Positions 21,509-34,539 of a stretch of DNA of 64,000 bases are shown in pieces; the first letter of the stretch is position 1; each line of letters starts with the position of its first letter. The position numbers were made by a program, and so were the translations under genes. The DNA comes from Asterella californica. Its lineage: Eukaryota > Streptophyta > Marchantiopsida > Marchantiales > Aytoniaceae. The stretch lies in the NCBI GenBank assembly GCA_036924285.1, contig JAYKYS010000005.1, positions 28,742,001-28,806,000 of the forward strand, in the 5' to 3' direction. The notes under the pieces are model-generated. The model searched no databases. It saw nothing but the letters and a program-made list of their open reading frames with translations, and had not been told where the DNA came from.

Positions 21509-24065
21509 ATGGATCGGAAGAGCGGAAGCGCTGCTGGTGCTACTTCTACGGCTGCTGCATCTACGTCTGTTGCAGCACCTACTGTAGCTCGTGCGACTGC
21601 AGCGACATCTGCATCTGGTCTCGATACAGCTGAGATCTTGAAGACGCTTGCGGCCTTGGTCCAACATCATCCGATCGTTGGAGGGGATGAGTTGAAATCT
21701 ACCAAAGCTTTGCAAGCGATAGTTAATAGATGTGGAAGGTTTGAAGGAAGAGATATTTCTAGGTATCTGCGTGAATACAGAGGAGAGATGGAACTGGTTA
21801 GAGTTACGGATATAGAGATGATAACCAGTTTTGAGTTAGCTGTAATCCCTGAGTTGTGTGACCAAGTTAGGGATGTACAGAGAAGAAATCTAGGTGTGTG
21901 GATGAGTTTTGAACGATCTCTTCGAGAGGAGTTTCTCGAAGAAGATTCAGAGAGAGTCACTAGAAGAACGTTTCTAGACTGGGTTGAGCCAACCTGGTCG
22001 TATGATGAGTCTGAATGAGATGTTGAGAGAGTTTGATCGGAGATATCGACAACTCTCAACTCTAGAGCGCATAACTCTAGATGCTAGGAGAACTGAACTC
22101 TTTCTGCAAGCTACCGATGATGCTACGGCAGATCGGTTATGTTTTATGTTGGCCGATCGATCTGCTGAAGGCGGAGTTACTACCGACTGGGGAAGAGTTG
22201 AGGATGCTGTTGTCGTACTAACGAGGCAGAGGAGGGGAAGAGTGGCTGTGAGAGGACGTCCGCTTGCAGAAATAACTGCTCAACCTCGCACTGCTCCTCA
22301 AGTACAGCAACCTCCGGCTCTTGCTCCGGCTCCTAGACCTGTTGTCCCTGCTGCAGTTCCTTTGATGCCAGTTGTGCCAGTTCCTGCACAGAGGGCACCG
22401 ATTCAAAGACCTGCGGAGAACCATGGACAACAGAACCAGATCGAAGACTTGATTCGGCAGATGAGAGAACTGAAGGTGGAGCTAGCTGGATTGCAGAGAG
22501 AGCAGCCACCGGCGCCTGTTGCTGCACGTCCAGGAGGTGCTCCTGTTCGTAGATGTATCTGGTGTGACAGTCAAGATCATTTCCGAGGGGACTGTCAAGA
22601 GCTCACGGCTGCTCTGCGAGATGGTGTGGTTCGCTACCAGAACGGTAGGCTACACCTTTCTTCTACTGAAGAGCCGTTAAGCACGCAGTTTGGACGAGGA
22701 GGTATGAGGAGTCTACCTCAGATTACAGCTGCTGCAACTGTACATACATTGATGACACCACCGGTAAATCCTGATGTATATGCCGGTCACATTGAAGTTT
22801 CTTCTAATCCTACGTTGTTAGATAGGATTACTGAGAAGAAACGTGTTCAAGTTCCTTTTGAAGTACTGAAGAGAGGAGCAGAAACTATCCGTAGGGTCAC
22901 AGGGTGGAGAGATCATGTTGATGCTGCGTCTATCAAAGCATTCTTGGACGTGGATAGACACGTTCACTGGCAGGATGCTTCTGTGGAGGAGAAGAGGCGG
23001 CGAGAAGCCTCTGAACTTGATACTGGAGTTCCGGAGGAGACTGGGGACAGACGAAGAGTCACAAGGAGGCGAGCAGCTCCTCCAGAAGACATCCTGTCTA
23101 CTTCTGCAGCTCCTCCACCTGCACCAGGCCCGATGGAGGACGTGCAGAGATCCCAGCAGGAGCCAACGACTGCTGGTAGACGGTTTACTGCCCAAGAGAA
23201 GGGGAAGGGACCGGCTTATAAGTTGGCGGCTGATATCGAGACTTCAACTGATCTCAAGAGCATCCTGGAGCAGAGAATACTTGACGCGCGAATCGAGTTT
23301 TCTCTTCGGGAGGTTCTTGGTATTGCGAAGAGGGAGTTTCACGAACTGATCATCGACATCATCAAGCGGAAGAGACAAGTGATGTCTGAGCAAGTAGAAA
23401 GTCAGATGATTGATGTGATAGGAGCTTCTATGAATGATGCAAAATTCGGCAAGGTGCATTTTCAGGAGACTGATGATACAGAGTACCAGCAAGAAGCGTT
23501 AGTTGCTGGTACCAACACTGTTGAGTTTGATGATGATGAAGCTGGCGACGAGAGTCCAGCTACTGATAGCGACTTCAGGAAGAGACACTGGGCTCGTGCT
23601 ACGACGGCTACACGAGTTCGTCTCGGAAGTCTTGAACATGTTGCTACGTTAGTTGATCACGGTTCAAAGATCAACATCATGTCACGGGAGGTGTACGAGA
23701 GAGGACAGTGGCCTATCGAACTGAACCATGGTTGGGTGCTACGAGCTGCAAACAACCAGAAGGGTGAGTTATACGGCGCTTGTCCCAACATAAGAGTGAA
23801 GCTGAGTGATGTGGAGGTAGATCAGCACTTCTTCGTGCAATCTTCTGCTTCTTATCTTGTGATTCTTGGTCAGCCTTATATCACCGCAGTTAGAATGGAG
23901 ACGAAGGTGATGGATGACGGATCTCACTATGCTAGGATCCGTAGTCCAGATGATAGACGTTCTGTGCAGTTTTTGACTGTTCGTTCGAACCACGAACGAA
24001 ACAGACAGACTTTGAGAGATTCTCCTATCTGTAGGAGCAAGGGTTTTCTGAAACCACTCTTGTAG
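21509..24065 (+). pseudogene. Gag-protease gene of element B with one frameshift
   Basis: The first ATG that fits is at 21509. Gag runs to about 21990, where the frame shifts, and continues from about 21984 to 24065. The homologous Gag of element C reads straight through the break (RTFLEWVVKPNKG, then NELLREFDRQ), so it is a simple frameshift. Features in order: Ala/Thr-rich N-terminus, capsid-like helical region, Pro-rich linker, zinc knuckle CIWCDSQDHFRGDC (CX2CX4HX4C) near 22554-22595, an acidic and basic linker with REVLGIAKREFHELIIDIIK, and a retropepsin-like domain with LVDHGSKINIMS near 23650, where the usual D-S/T-G is D-H-G. LILGQPYIT-type protease C-terminus follows. A stop at 24063-24065 ends the frame. 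Confidence 0.8.
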
Positions 24066-24100
24066 GTCGGGATACCAAGAGTGATGGATCTGATACTACT

Positions 24101-25033
24101 ATGATCCCGCTTGAGCAGCCTGTGGGATCACAACAGACTGATGAAGAGGTTGCTCAAGATTTTGAAAACTGCTACACTGTACATAGTTGGAAATCTGGTT
24201 TGATGACTTTCAGTTCTGATGATTGGAGTGAGTTCACGCGAGTAGAGGATCTGACTGAGAAGAGTAGAAGGCAGATGGAGAAGTATGCAGAAAATCTACG
24301 CTGTATAGGAGTTCTGAGTGAAGATGAGATGATTTCTGGTGTTTACGAGGAGTTTGTAGGTGTACAGTCTTTTGTTCGTTTGCTGGATGATGTAGATAAG
24401 TTGATGGAGCAGATGGGAGGAAGGGTGGTGATCCCTATCCACTCTCGTAAGGTCTATGAGGAGGTTGTCTCGTGCTTACAATCTCGTCCTCATCCGAGAC
24501 TGGAGAGTGGATGGAAGGATGCAATCTGCTGGTGTGGCTCTCGTGAAGAAGCAGAGGTTCACACCAAATACAAAACTGTAGCGAAGAAGGTGAAACCAGT
24601 GGCGACCCAGTTACCTGTTGATTCACGACATCAGATGGAGTTAGCGGCCACTGAGCATGTACTGAGGGATCCTAAACAGATAGGACATAAGTTTACTCAA
24701 GAGACACTCGAGCAGCTCCAGATAGGAGGGGGTGGCTTCTTGACTGAAGTGGAGAAACGAGCTTTTGAGCAGATGATAGTTAGCCATGATAAGGCATTTT
24801 CTTTCTCAGCTGAGGAGATTGGTTGTGTGGATCCTAGTGTGATAGCTCCGATGGTTATCTTCACTGTTCCTCATGTACCTTGGGACTTGAAGCCGATTCC
24901 AGTCCCTCGTGCCTTACTACCAAAGGTGATTGAGTTACTGAAGCAGAGGATGACAAGAGATGAAGACGTCTCGACTACTGAAGAGGCTGAGGCGGAGGAG
25001 AGTGATGATGATGATGAAACGACAGAAGGATGA
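24101..25033 (+). pseudogene. RT-proximal segment of element B, reverse transcriptase core missing
   Basis: The 310-residue frame carries the linker usually found between protease and RT in Ty3-type pol. It ends with VPWDLKPIPVPRALLPKVIE, the segment just before the RT fingers. Instead of RT it runs into an acidic tail (EAEAEESDDDDETTEG) and stops 46 bp before the 3' LTR. It is in another frame from the protease, so a frameshift or stop separates them. RT, RNase H and integrase motifs are absent. Confidence 0.75.
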
Positions 25034-25065
25034 AGAGGTTGGCACATGCCAGAGGATGTGCAGGT

Positions 25066-25079
25066 TTGGAGGGGGTGGA
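25066..25079 (+). other. Polypurine tract of element B
   Basis: GTTTGGAGGGGGTGGA directly precedes the 3' LTR start TGTCG. Nearly the same string precedes the 3' LTRs of element C (28255-28270, minus) and element D (40891-40906, plus). Confidence 0.8.
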
Positions 25080-26665
25080 TGTCGTGATGTGAATTATTCC
25101 ACATAGTGAATAATTCACCTCTCAATTAGAAGTTAGTCTCTCTGGAGGAAGTGTGCATTCGAAAATCTGAAGACACCACGGCGTAGGTCTCGTCGCGCTG
25201 ATCACCGTGGTATGTTCAAAAGGTGCAAACAGAGTTGCAGGCGAAAAGTTACTTGGGGTTCTTCTACAAGATTTCTGATACCGGGAAATTTACCATAAAT
25301 CAGAGTGAGTTCGAAAAATACTTTTTAGATTTTTCTCATGTAGATTGTAGTATGTAGTATTTGTTTAAAATTCGAAATGTACAAAAAGAGCATGTCTAGA
25401 GAAAGTTATGGCACTTCGTGTTAGTAAAGGAAAGACGAAATACCGCAGCTTTCTAGCATATTAGCTTAGAAACTGGTCTTCAAAACCAGTTGTGAGATCA
25501 GCTTCCGTGGTGTAGCTGAGAAACTTGTAGGGAGGAGGTCTCCGGATCAAATCCCTTCAGACTCACAACCGGCTTGGAGTAGGCTGGCCCCTTCGGGGGA
25601 ATATGAGGGGCACCAAGTTGCCTAGGGGCGGGACACTAGATGTCCCTTAAACGTACCGTGAATGCGGGACGCCTCCGTCTACCCCTGCACTAGTGCAGTC
25701 ACCTAGTGTGGATGCTAGAGAGAGATTACCACCGGGTTTCGAAATGGACCTCTCATCTTCGGGTTGGCGGGGTAATTAGTACGAATTCGGTTGCGGCCCT
25801 CTAAGTCATGGGGTAGCGAGATGGCATCAAAGATACTCCAAGTCGGTACCAATTCTTTTGTAGAAAAATGTAGAGATCGAAATATTATTCACTTGGGTCG
25901 ATTCCGGTGGCCAGAGGTAGCCGTGGCGGAGTTACTTCGAGTGGAGGTGTTAGATGCTGACTGTACAGCCAAGTCGGCGACCGTCCGTACAGATGAATCT
26001 GCGAAGCTTAGTGAAATAGTCTTCTTACGTGTAGATATATTATCAGTGATTTGTTTTTCTGCTGCCATCTGTTTTGGGGCGTCTTTTACCCCTACCAGGT
26101 GACATTGAAGGTTACGTAGGGTGGAGGAAAACCCAGAGGGGTGTACTCCGGAGAGAGAGAATTCTCAGACCATTATCGAATTGTCGCATTATCGCAGTTT
26201 GTCGATCATCGAGCAGAGTAGAGTTTACCGTGCGGAAGCTATCGAGTAGAGAGAATCGAAGAGCTAGGAGAAGATTTTACGGAGGTCACGTCTGAAGAGA
26301 ACTTCTGTCTGATCAGAGTTTTGACATCGAGGGATTGAGAATAGAGAGCAGAATCGAGTAGAGAGGAGACCAAGAACTTGTACGTGTATCTTTCTGAAAA
26401 GAAAACGGGAAGCTTCTAGGTGAACGCGCTGGTGCTTCACAAGAGCAGTTTTCTGATATTCTGAGTTACTGAGCGTGAGCTTTGCAATCTGCATGATCTG
26501 GAGTTGAAGATCTACTTGCACGCCGTGTGTTTTATCTTGGCCGGATCGAAATCGTGGTGGTGTGTTTTCTTACGATCCATATTCCGTGTGAGGTTTTCGC
26601 CCTCCTCTTCACGATCAAATCACAGCTAGAAGGTTCGCCCTTCCCAGGAAACTCTCGTCTCGACA
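25080..26665 (+). repeat. 3' LTR of element B
   Basis: 1586 bp, TGTCGTGATG to CGTCTCGACA. It keeps the 450-bp segment missing from the 5' LTR, which is also present in the solo LTR at 26714-34175. Confidence 0.85.
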
Positions 26666-26860
26666 ACGGTGACTACCTGGTAGGTACACCTACCTCTTGT
26701 CTATGTGGCACGTTGTCGAGACGAGAGTTTCTTAGGAAGGCCGGAACCTTTTAGCTGTGATACGATCGTGAAGAGGAGGACAAAAACCACACACAGAACA
26801 CGGATCGCAAGAGAACACACCATCACGATTTCGATCTGGCCAAGATAAAACACACGGCGT

Positions 26861-28254
26861 TGTCGGAGTGTGATTCGTCTACCTAGGAAAGCGCCGGGCT
26901 TCTGGCTGTGGTTGTTCACTCAAGAGGTTGGCTTTCAGGTTACAAAAGGGGCTATAAACACTCACACAGATATGTAAGATCTAGTAATATACCCAGAAGG
27001 CGAAATTCAGGTCTAGCTGGCAGTAATAGGATCCGGCGGTGAACTTGGCCACTCACGGAGAGGATAACTATGAAGATTTAGACTTCTAAACTTCCCCTAC
27101 ATGCAAATGAGGTACTGCTGAACTCACACACGAAGTTTCAGCCTGAGATCAAATTCTGACACGGAGATATGGACAGAAACGTTCTGAACAAGAAAACTAC
27201 GGCAAATTTTGATACCTAGATGGCTATTTCAACCTAGAACAGAAGTTTGGCTCGATGAATTTCAAATATTCTCACAGTATTTGAAGTCTACAGGGTGCTG
27301 AACATCCCTATGGAGTTGGGACTCCTGAATGTACACAGAACTGCATATCTCCTCCTCTGAAGTCGCTGCTATAGATTAAGAGCTTTTCAGACCCCCTCAG
27401 CTTCAGCGGCCGCCCTGAATTACTCAGTCGATCAATCGATATGAAACTTTTTGTGAAATCGTAGCCCTGCTGGCGGAGAACACAACCTCGAAGTTTTGAA
27501 GCAATTTCCTCAAATCTGCTGCGAGTGACACTGAAAACCCTAAATCCAACAAAAGTGATTCAATTCTAGCACAATCCGAACTTCAATTGCTCATAACTCC
27601 GTCTTTATTGACTCAAATCGATCGAAATCTTCACTGGAAGTGCTTGGCATGACGAGCTCTCTCTCCCTGTGCACTCAGATTTCGAAGATCCCCCACCAAA
27701 TGCTCGAACTCTCCTTTAGAGCTCTGTTTCTAAATTTAGAGTTAAACTAAAGACAAAAACAGACCAATGGGAGTTCATAGCTCCACTTGGTTGTCCTTTA
27801 GTGCCCTAATCCACGTGGTAACTCAACTTCACTCAAAGGCTACCACGTCAGCCCCTAAAGTACCAGCATAAATCTTAAACTTCACGCGAAGGCATGTAAA
27901 ATAACACGTAACCCTAAAAGATAACTTAACCAATCTAGAAAGCGTGCATGGACGACAAGTAAGTACAACCCATGAGCTTAAACCTCTATCAGCATGGAAA
28001 CCCTAAGTTATGTACTTTCACAACATAGATAAGCATGATATCATTTGCACAAGCGCAGGAGTGCTTGAACAAGATAGATAACATACTATCAACATACTAA
28101 GACTCAAAATATATAACACAATAGTGTCAACACCGTATGCAAAGGTGTCAAACATATGTATAAAGGACTAGAAGTAACATGAGCTAACTTCTAGAACTAC
28201 TAAACTCAAGCGTCGGAGTAGAAGTCAAGCATGTAGCCGCCAAGTAGCGCGACA
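26861..28254 (-). repeat. 3' LTR of element C
   Basis: 1394 bp, plus strand TGTCGGAGTG to GTAGCGCGACA. Related but diverged LTRs occur at 12745-13991 and 51644-53064. Confidence 0.9.
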
Positions 28255-28925
28255 TCCACCCCCTCTGAACCTGCACATCCTCCGGTATGTGCCATCCAGA
28301 TCAAGACTCTTCAGCTTCGGCTTCAAACTCATCTTCAACCTGCATTGAGTCTTCAGCTTCATCCTCCGTAAACTCTGCAACGTTCTGGTCCTCCCCTCTC
28401 CTCCTAAAGAGCTTGATTCTTTTCCTGCGACAGGTATCTTGAGCACTGCACCATCTAACTCTCTCAAGGAGTATGTGGCATTATCATAAACTTCTAACAC
28501 CACATAAGGTCCAAACCATCTCTTGGAGAACTTCCTGATAGTGCTATGCTGATTATCAAGACTACTATCATAGACTAACACCCAATCACCTTCTTTAACT
28601 GGTTTGGGTCGTAATCTATGTGTTCTATCAAATCTGTCTTTGTTTCTCTCTCTAGCAATCTTTAATCTTTCGACAGCTTTGGCAACATCCTCAGGTCTTC
28701 GTTCTAACTGCTGGATCCTTAATGCAAGAAGATCCTCCGTACTTCTACCATCTTCCCATGGCAAAACATTCCAAGTAGGCACAACCTCCTCAATCGGCAT
28801 CATAGGTTTCTGTCCTAGTATCAATTCTGCTGGCATGTAACCTGTAACGGTACTATGAGTTGTACGGTCTGCCCATAAAGCAAACGGTAGCAGTCTAGGC
28901 CATTCACGGATCTTACCCTTGCAGC
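28225..28925 (-). pseudogene. Integrase C-terminal segment of element C
   Basis: The minus-strand frame begins near 28925 with REWPRLLPFALWADRT and TVTGYMPAELILGQ, the end of the Ty3-type integrase core, and continues through a basic region to a GPY/F-like module (KRWFGPYVVLEVYDNATYSL). The frame runs on into the LTR and stops at 28225. The upstream side is joined directly to the protease C-terminus, which marks a large internal deletion. Confidence 0.8.
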
Positions 28926-31148
28926 TCTTTTGCCATCTCTACTACGTATCCTAGCATAAGCTGAACCATCATCCATAACTCGTGTCTCCATTCTAACAGC
29001 AGTAATGTAAGGCTGCACTAGAATGATAAGATAGGTTGACATGTCTTGCACGAAGAAATTCTGAACATCACTGATGTCACCCACAGTTACCTTGATGTTG
29101 AGGCAAGCACCATAGAGTTCTCCCCGCTGGTTGTTGGTAGCACGGATAAGCCACCCATGGTCGGTGTCTATAGGTCACCTCCCACGCTTGTACAGCTCCT
29201 TAGACATCAGATTAATCTCTGATCCCTGATCAATCAATGCCACCACAGGTTCCTCTAGATGTCCCAGCTTCACTAAGGTCTCTGTGGTTGCTCTCGCCCA
29301 ATGGTTGTGAGAATAATGGCTCTTCTGTGATGCTTCCACCTCATCTTCAAACCTCACGTGCTGATCTGATCTTCCCTCTGATACTTGAGAGCAATAATCA
29401 GCAATCTCATCTTCCTCATCTTCCGACAGTTTGGTCCCTAGAGCGTTAAGCGTAGCTGCTTCACCCAAAATCTGACGTTTCCTCTTGATGATATCTATGA
29501 TAACCTCATGGAACTCACGCTTTGCAATCCCAAGAATCTCACCCAAGGTAAACTCAACCTTCCCATTCAAGATACGATTCTCTAACACTTGCTTCAAGTC
29601 TGTAGCAATCTCAATGTCAGACTGAAGTTTGTATGCAGGCATCTTACCCTTCTCTTTGCTTCTCTCCTTCTCCTTTGGTGTTGTAGGTGGTAGATCCTCC
29701 ATAGTCTCCTCCCGAGTAGGTGTTGTCTCCTGCCTTGTCTCTGGTCTAGTCCTTTCACTCCTTGTAGCAGGTCGTTTGGCTGTAGAAGCCTCATCTGCAT
29801 CCTCCCTCCTGCGTTTTTCTTCTAGTACAGCTTCATGATGACTTCTTGCAACATAAGCATGCACTGACATAGTGTCTACAGGGTCATTCCATCTTGTAGT
29901 TTCTCGAATTGAGTTGCCAACCCTCCGTAGCACATCCTTGTCTAACTCTGTTCTAGCTACGGACCGCACTATATCAAACCACAACCCAGTAGTCCCTTTC
30001 TCTCTCTCCATTTCCACTTTCACTCCACACGTAGCAGCATTCACAAGAGAAACAGCATGTGATGCTGATATCTCATTCACAAGTCTCTTCATACCACCCT
30101 TGCCAAAGTTGGTTCCTAGCATCATCCCAGTCTCTCTCAAATGGATCTTACCATCTTTGAAGAAGATAAGATCCTTCCTCAATGCATCTGAAAACTCTCC
30201 ACAATCTCTTCTTACATGGTCTAGGCTATCGCACCATATAGAACGATGAACAAAGCCTTCTCTCATCTGAGGTCTCTGCATAGCAGGCTGTACATTCTGC
30301 TCCTTCTCTTCTAATCTAGTGAGCTTAAGCTTAAGCTCCTTCATACCCTTAATCAACTCATCAAGCGGTGAGTCTTCCTCTCTAGCAATTACCAAAGCGG
30401 GCTTAGTAGGCAACTGCTTGATAGGAATTATCAGAGGTGCTGCTTCACTTACCACCACCTTGTCCCTTCTTCTCTGTCTCTTGCTCAGCAAAGAGACAGC
30501 CTCTTCAACCTCCTTCCAATCAGTCTTCAATCCTCTCTCCTCACTCTTGTCTTCCAGCAACAGCTCAAGCTTCTCCTGAATAGTCACGTCCGCTACTTGT
30601 AGGAAAAGCTCGGTCTTCTCCACCTCTAATGTAAGCTTCTCTGTCCTAGAAAGCTGAGCATACTGACGATCAAACTCCCTTAACAACTCATTTACAGACA
30701 AACCTTTGTTAGGCTTAACCACCCACTCCAAGAACGTTCTCTTGGTCATCCTCTCTGAATCTTCAGTGTAGTACTCCTCCTTCAAAGCGCGCATAAAGCT
30801 CTCCCAACTCTGTCCTTGTTGCTGCTTGAGCTCCTTCACACGCCCACGAATCTCAGGGACAACAGCAAGTTCAAAGTTCTCCACCATCTCCTTCTCAAGT
30901 ACCTTGTTCACTTCCATCTCCCTAGCATAGTACCGCACGTACTTGGAAATATCTGTCCCCTTGAACTGATCCATCTGATGCACCACAGATTGCAACGCCT
31001 TGGTTGCTAATACCTCCTTCCTCTCTGTGCTCTGCTGCTGCTGCATAAACATGTGAAAAGCTTGGAACATCTTCATCGTAGCAGCATCCAACTGAGCAGG
31101 TTGCTCAGCAGCAGCAGCACCTCCACTTGACGATCCTTGGTTGGCCAT
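28821..31148 (-). CDS. Gag-protease of element C with one in-frame stop
   Basis: ATG at 31148, open to a TGA at 29175-29173, then the same frame goes on to 28821. Homologous to Gag-Pro of element B: capsid-like region (RTFLEWVVKPNKG, NELLREFDRQYAQLS), charged linker, zinc-knuckle-like SIWCDSLDHVRRDC in which the first Cys is Ser, REFHEVIIDIIK, and a retropepsin-like ALIDQGSEINLMS (D-Q-G in place of D-S-G). The stop falls where element B has Trp (RGQW), so a TGG to TGA change is likely. After the stop, the protease C-terminus (ILVQPYITAVRME) runs into the deletion junction near 28920. Gag up to the stop is intact at 657 residues. Confidence 0.8.
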
Positions 31149-31224
31149 GATATCTGATCCTGTAACACTCTCAAGAAAACTCCCACCCTAGGTGTTTCAC
31201 GTCGAGTTTACCAAAAAGAGAGTA

Positions 31225-32618
31225 TGTCGGAGTGTGATCCGTCTACCTAGGAAAGCGCCGGGCTTCTGGATGTGGTTGTTCACTCAAGAGGTTGGCTTTC
31301 AGGTTACAACAGGGGCTATAAACACTCACACAGATGTGTAAGATCTAGTAATATACCCAGAAGGCAAAATTCAAGTCTAGCTGGTAGTAATAGGATCCGG
31401 CGGTGAACTTTGACACTCACGGAGAGGATAACTATGAAGATTTAGACTTCTAAACTTCCCCTACATGCAAATGAGGTACTACTGAACTCACACACGAAGT
31501 TTCAGCCTGAGATCAAATTCTGACACGGAGATATGGACAGAAAAGTTCTGAACAAGAAAACTACGGCAAATTTTGGTACCTAGATGGCTATTTCAACCTA
31601 GAACAGAAGTTTGGCTTGATGAATTTCAAATATTCTCACAGTATTTGAAGTCTACAGGGTGCTGAACATCCCTGTGGAGTTGGGACTCCTGAATGTACAC
31701 AGAACTGCATATCTCCTCCTCTGAAGTCGCTGCTATAGATTAAGAGCTTTTCAGACCCCCTCAGCTTCAGCGGCCGCCCTGAATTACTCAGTCGATCAAT
31801 CGATATGAAACTTTTTGTGAAATCGTAGCCCTGCTGGCGGAGAACACAACCTCGAAGTTTTGAAGCAATTTCCTCAAATCTGCTGCGAGTGACACTGAAA
31901 ACCCTAAATCCAACAAAAGTGATTCAATTCTAGCACAATCCGAACTTCAATTGCTCATAACTCCGTCTTTATTGACTCAAATCGATCGAAATCTTCACTG
32001 GAAGTGCTTGGCATGACGAGCTCTCTCTCCCTGTGCACTCAGATTTCGAAGATCCCCCACCAAATGCTCGAACTCTCCTTTAGAGCTCTGTTTCTAAATT
32101 TAGAGTTAAACTAAAGACAAAAACAGACCAATGGGAGTTCATAGCTCCACTTGGTTGTCCTTTAGTGCCCTAATCCACGTGGTAACTCAACTTCACTCAA
32201 AGGCTACCACGTCAGCCCCTAAAGTACCAGCATAAATCTTAAACTTCACGCGAAGGCATGTAAAATAACACGTAACCCTAAAAGATAACTTAACCAATCT
32301 AGAAAGCGTGCATGGACGACAAGTAAGTACAACCCATGAGCTTAAACCTCTATCAGCATGGAAACCCTAAGTTATGTACTTTCACAACATAGATAAGCAT
32401 GATATCATTTGCACAAGCGCAGGAGTGCTTGAACAAGATAGATAACATACTATCAACATACTAAGACTCAAAATATATAACACAATAGTGTCAACACCGT
32501 ATGCAAAGGTGTCAAACATATGTATAAAGGACTAGAAGTAACATGAGTTAACTTCTAGAACTACTAAACTCAAGCGTCGGAGTAGAAATCAAGCATGTAG
32601 CCGCCAAATAGCGCGACA
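31225..32618 (-). repeat. 5' LTR of element C
   Basis: 1394 bp, same ends and length as the other LTR of this element, with only scattered single-base differences noticed. Confidence 0.9.
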
Positions 32619-34539
32619 GCGTGCAAGTAGATCTTCAACTCCAGATCATGCAGATTGAAAAGCTCACGCTCAAGGACTCATAATATCAGAAAACTGCTCC
32701 TGTGAAGCACCAGCGCGTTCACCTAGAAGCTTCCCGTTTTCTTTTCAGAAAAGTGTGCGTACAAGTTGTAGGTCTCCTCTCTACTCGATTCTGTCTACTA
32801 AGCTCAATCTCTCGATGTCAAAACTCTGATCAGTCAGAAAATTCTCTTCAGACGTAACCTCTGTGTAAAATTTCTCTCCTCTCAGCTCTACTGTTTCTCT
32901 ACTCGATAGTCTCCGCACGGTAAACTCTACATTGCTCGATGATAGCCAATCTGCGATAATACCCTGAGAATTCTCTCTCTCTGGAGTACACCCCCCTGGG
33001 TTTTCCTCCACCCTACGTAACCTTCAGTGTCACCTGGCAGGAGTAAAAGACGTCCTAAACAGATGGCAGCAGAAAAATAAATCACTGATAATAAATCTAC
33101 ACGTAAAAAGACTATTTCACTAAGTCTTCGCAAGTTCATCTGTACGGCCGGTCACCGACTTGGTTGTACAGTCAACATCTGACACCTCCTCTCGAAATAA
33201 CTCCACCACGGCTACCTCTGGTCATCAGAATCACCTCGTTCTGACACGTGGAGCCCGAGTTATCATCATTGTCGTTTTCCGGCCTCCTTAAACTTCGAAA
33301 TGCTGTAAGTATTGTCTCAAGTATCAGTTTCACTTGATTTTTCGACTCAAGTGAATAATATATCAAGCTCTACATTTTTCTACAAAAGATTTGATACCGA
33401 CTTGGAGTATTTTTGATGCCATCTCGCTACCCCAAGACTTAGAGGGCCGCAACTGAATCCGTACTAGTGACCCCGACAACCCGAAGGTGAGAGGTCCATT
33501 TCGACATCCGGTGGTAATCTCCCTCTAGCATCCACACTAGGTGACTGCACGGAGACGTCCCGCATTCACGGTACGTTTAAGGGACATCTAGTGTCCCGCC
33601 CCTAGGCAACTTGGTGCCCCTCATATTCCCCCGAAGGGGCCAGCCTACTCCAAGCCGGTTGTGAGTTTGAAGGGATTTGATCCGGAGACCTCCTCCCTAC
33701 AAGTTTCTCAGCTACACCACGGAAGCTGATCTCACAACTGGTTTTGGAGACCAGTTTCTAAGCTAATATGCTAACAAGGTGCGGTATTTCGTCTTTCCTT
33801 TGCTAACACGAAGTGCCATAACTTTTTCTAGACATGCTCTTTTTGTGCATTTCAAATTTTAAACAAATAACACACTACAATCTACATGAGAAAAATCTAA
33901 AAAGTATTTTTCAAATTCAGATTTATGGTAAATTTCCCGGTATCAAAAATCTTGTAGAAGAACCCCAAGTAACTTTCCGCCTGCAACTCCGTTTGCAACT
34001 TTTGAACATACCACGGTGATCAGCACGACGAGACCTACGCTGTGGTGTTTTCAGATTTTTGAATGCTCACTTCCTCCAGAATCGACTTCTCTGATATCTT
34101 AACTTCGCTAAGAGAGATTAACTTCTAACTGAGAGGTGAATTATTCACTATGTGGAACAATTCACATCACGACAACGTGGTTAGTACTCATGCAGTCGCA
34201 ATCACTATCTTTCCGGAAGATGTCCGTCTTTCGTCTTCTGTCTTCTGGAAGACACGATCGAGAAGACGTCTACTCACAAGATGCCCCTCTTTCGTCTTCC
34301 GAAGAAGTCGACTTCTCTTTACAAAGAGTCCTTAAGATCATCTTCCCTCTAAGCAAGGTGTAATCTTAAGTAAGAAGGCTACTTCAATTACATAGATACG
34401 TTATTAACTTTAGAAATTTCAAAAGATCTTCAATCCTGCAAATTGTGGACACCACATACGCTCACCTTCACATGTTTGCATCCCCGCAAACATCAAAGCT
34501 TTCCGTTCATGCTCAATATTTCTTGACACGCCATCCATT

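Larger units (their letters stand above)
20282..26665 (+). mobile_element. Element B: non-autonomous Ty3-type LTR retrotransposon
   Basis: Structure: 5' LTR 20282-21433, possible primer site 21441-21458, gag-protease, a short RT-proximal segment, polypurine tract 25066-25079, 3' LTR 25080-26665. Both LTRs start TGTCGTGATGTG and end CTCGACA. Flanks are ATGG (20278-20281) and ACGG (26666-26669), a 4-bp target duplication with one change. The RT catalytic core, RNase H and integrase are absent, so movement would need a helper. The 5' LTR lacks about 450 bp present in the 3' LTR (about 25850-26310), and the 3' LTR lacks about 35 bp near its start; elsewhere they are nearly identical by eye. It is inserted in the spacer of the large family A element. 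Confidence 0.85.
26861..32618 (-). mobile_element. Element C: non-autonomous Ty3-type LTR retrotransposon
   Basis: LTRs 26861-28254 and 31225-32618 are both 1394 bp and almost identical by eye, so the insertion is recent. Flanks GCGT (26857-26860) and GCGT (32619-32622) are an exact 4-bp duplication; removing the element restores the solo B LTR at ACACGGCGTGCAAG. Inside, on the minus strand, are gag-protease and then the end of integrase; RT, RNase H and most of integrase are deleted. The polypurine tract is at 28255-28270. The primer site is unclear: after the 5' LTR the minus strand reads TACTCTCTTTTTGGTAAACT. Confidence 0.9.
26714..34175 (-). mobile_element. Solo B-type LTR, split by element C
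   Basis: The inverted B-type LTR runs from TGTCGAGACG at 26714 to ATCACGACA at 34175 and is interrupted by element C. Without that insertion the LTR is 26714-26860 plus 32623-34175, about 1.7 kb. The direct flanks are ACGT (26710-26713) and ACGT (34176-34179), a perfect 4-bp duplication, so it inserted as a full element and was reduced to one LTR by recombination. It lies in the spacer of the family A host element, head to tail against element B. Confidence 0.85.
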
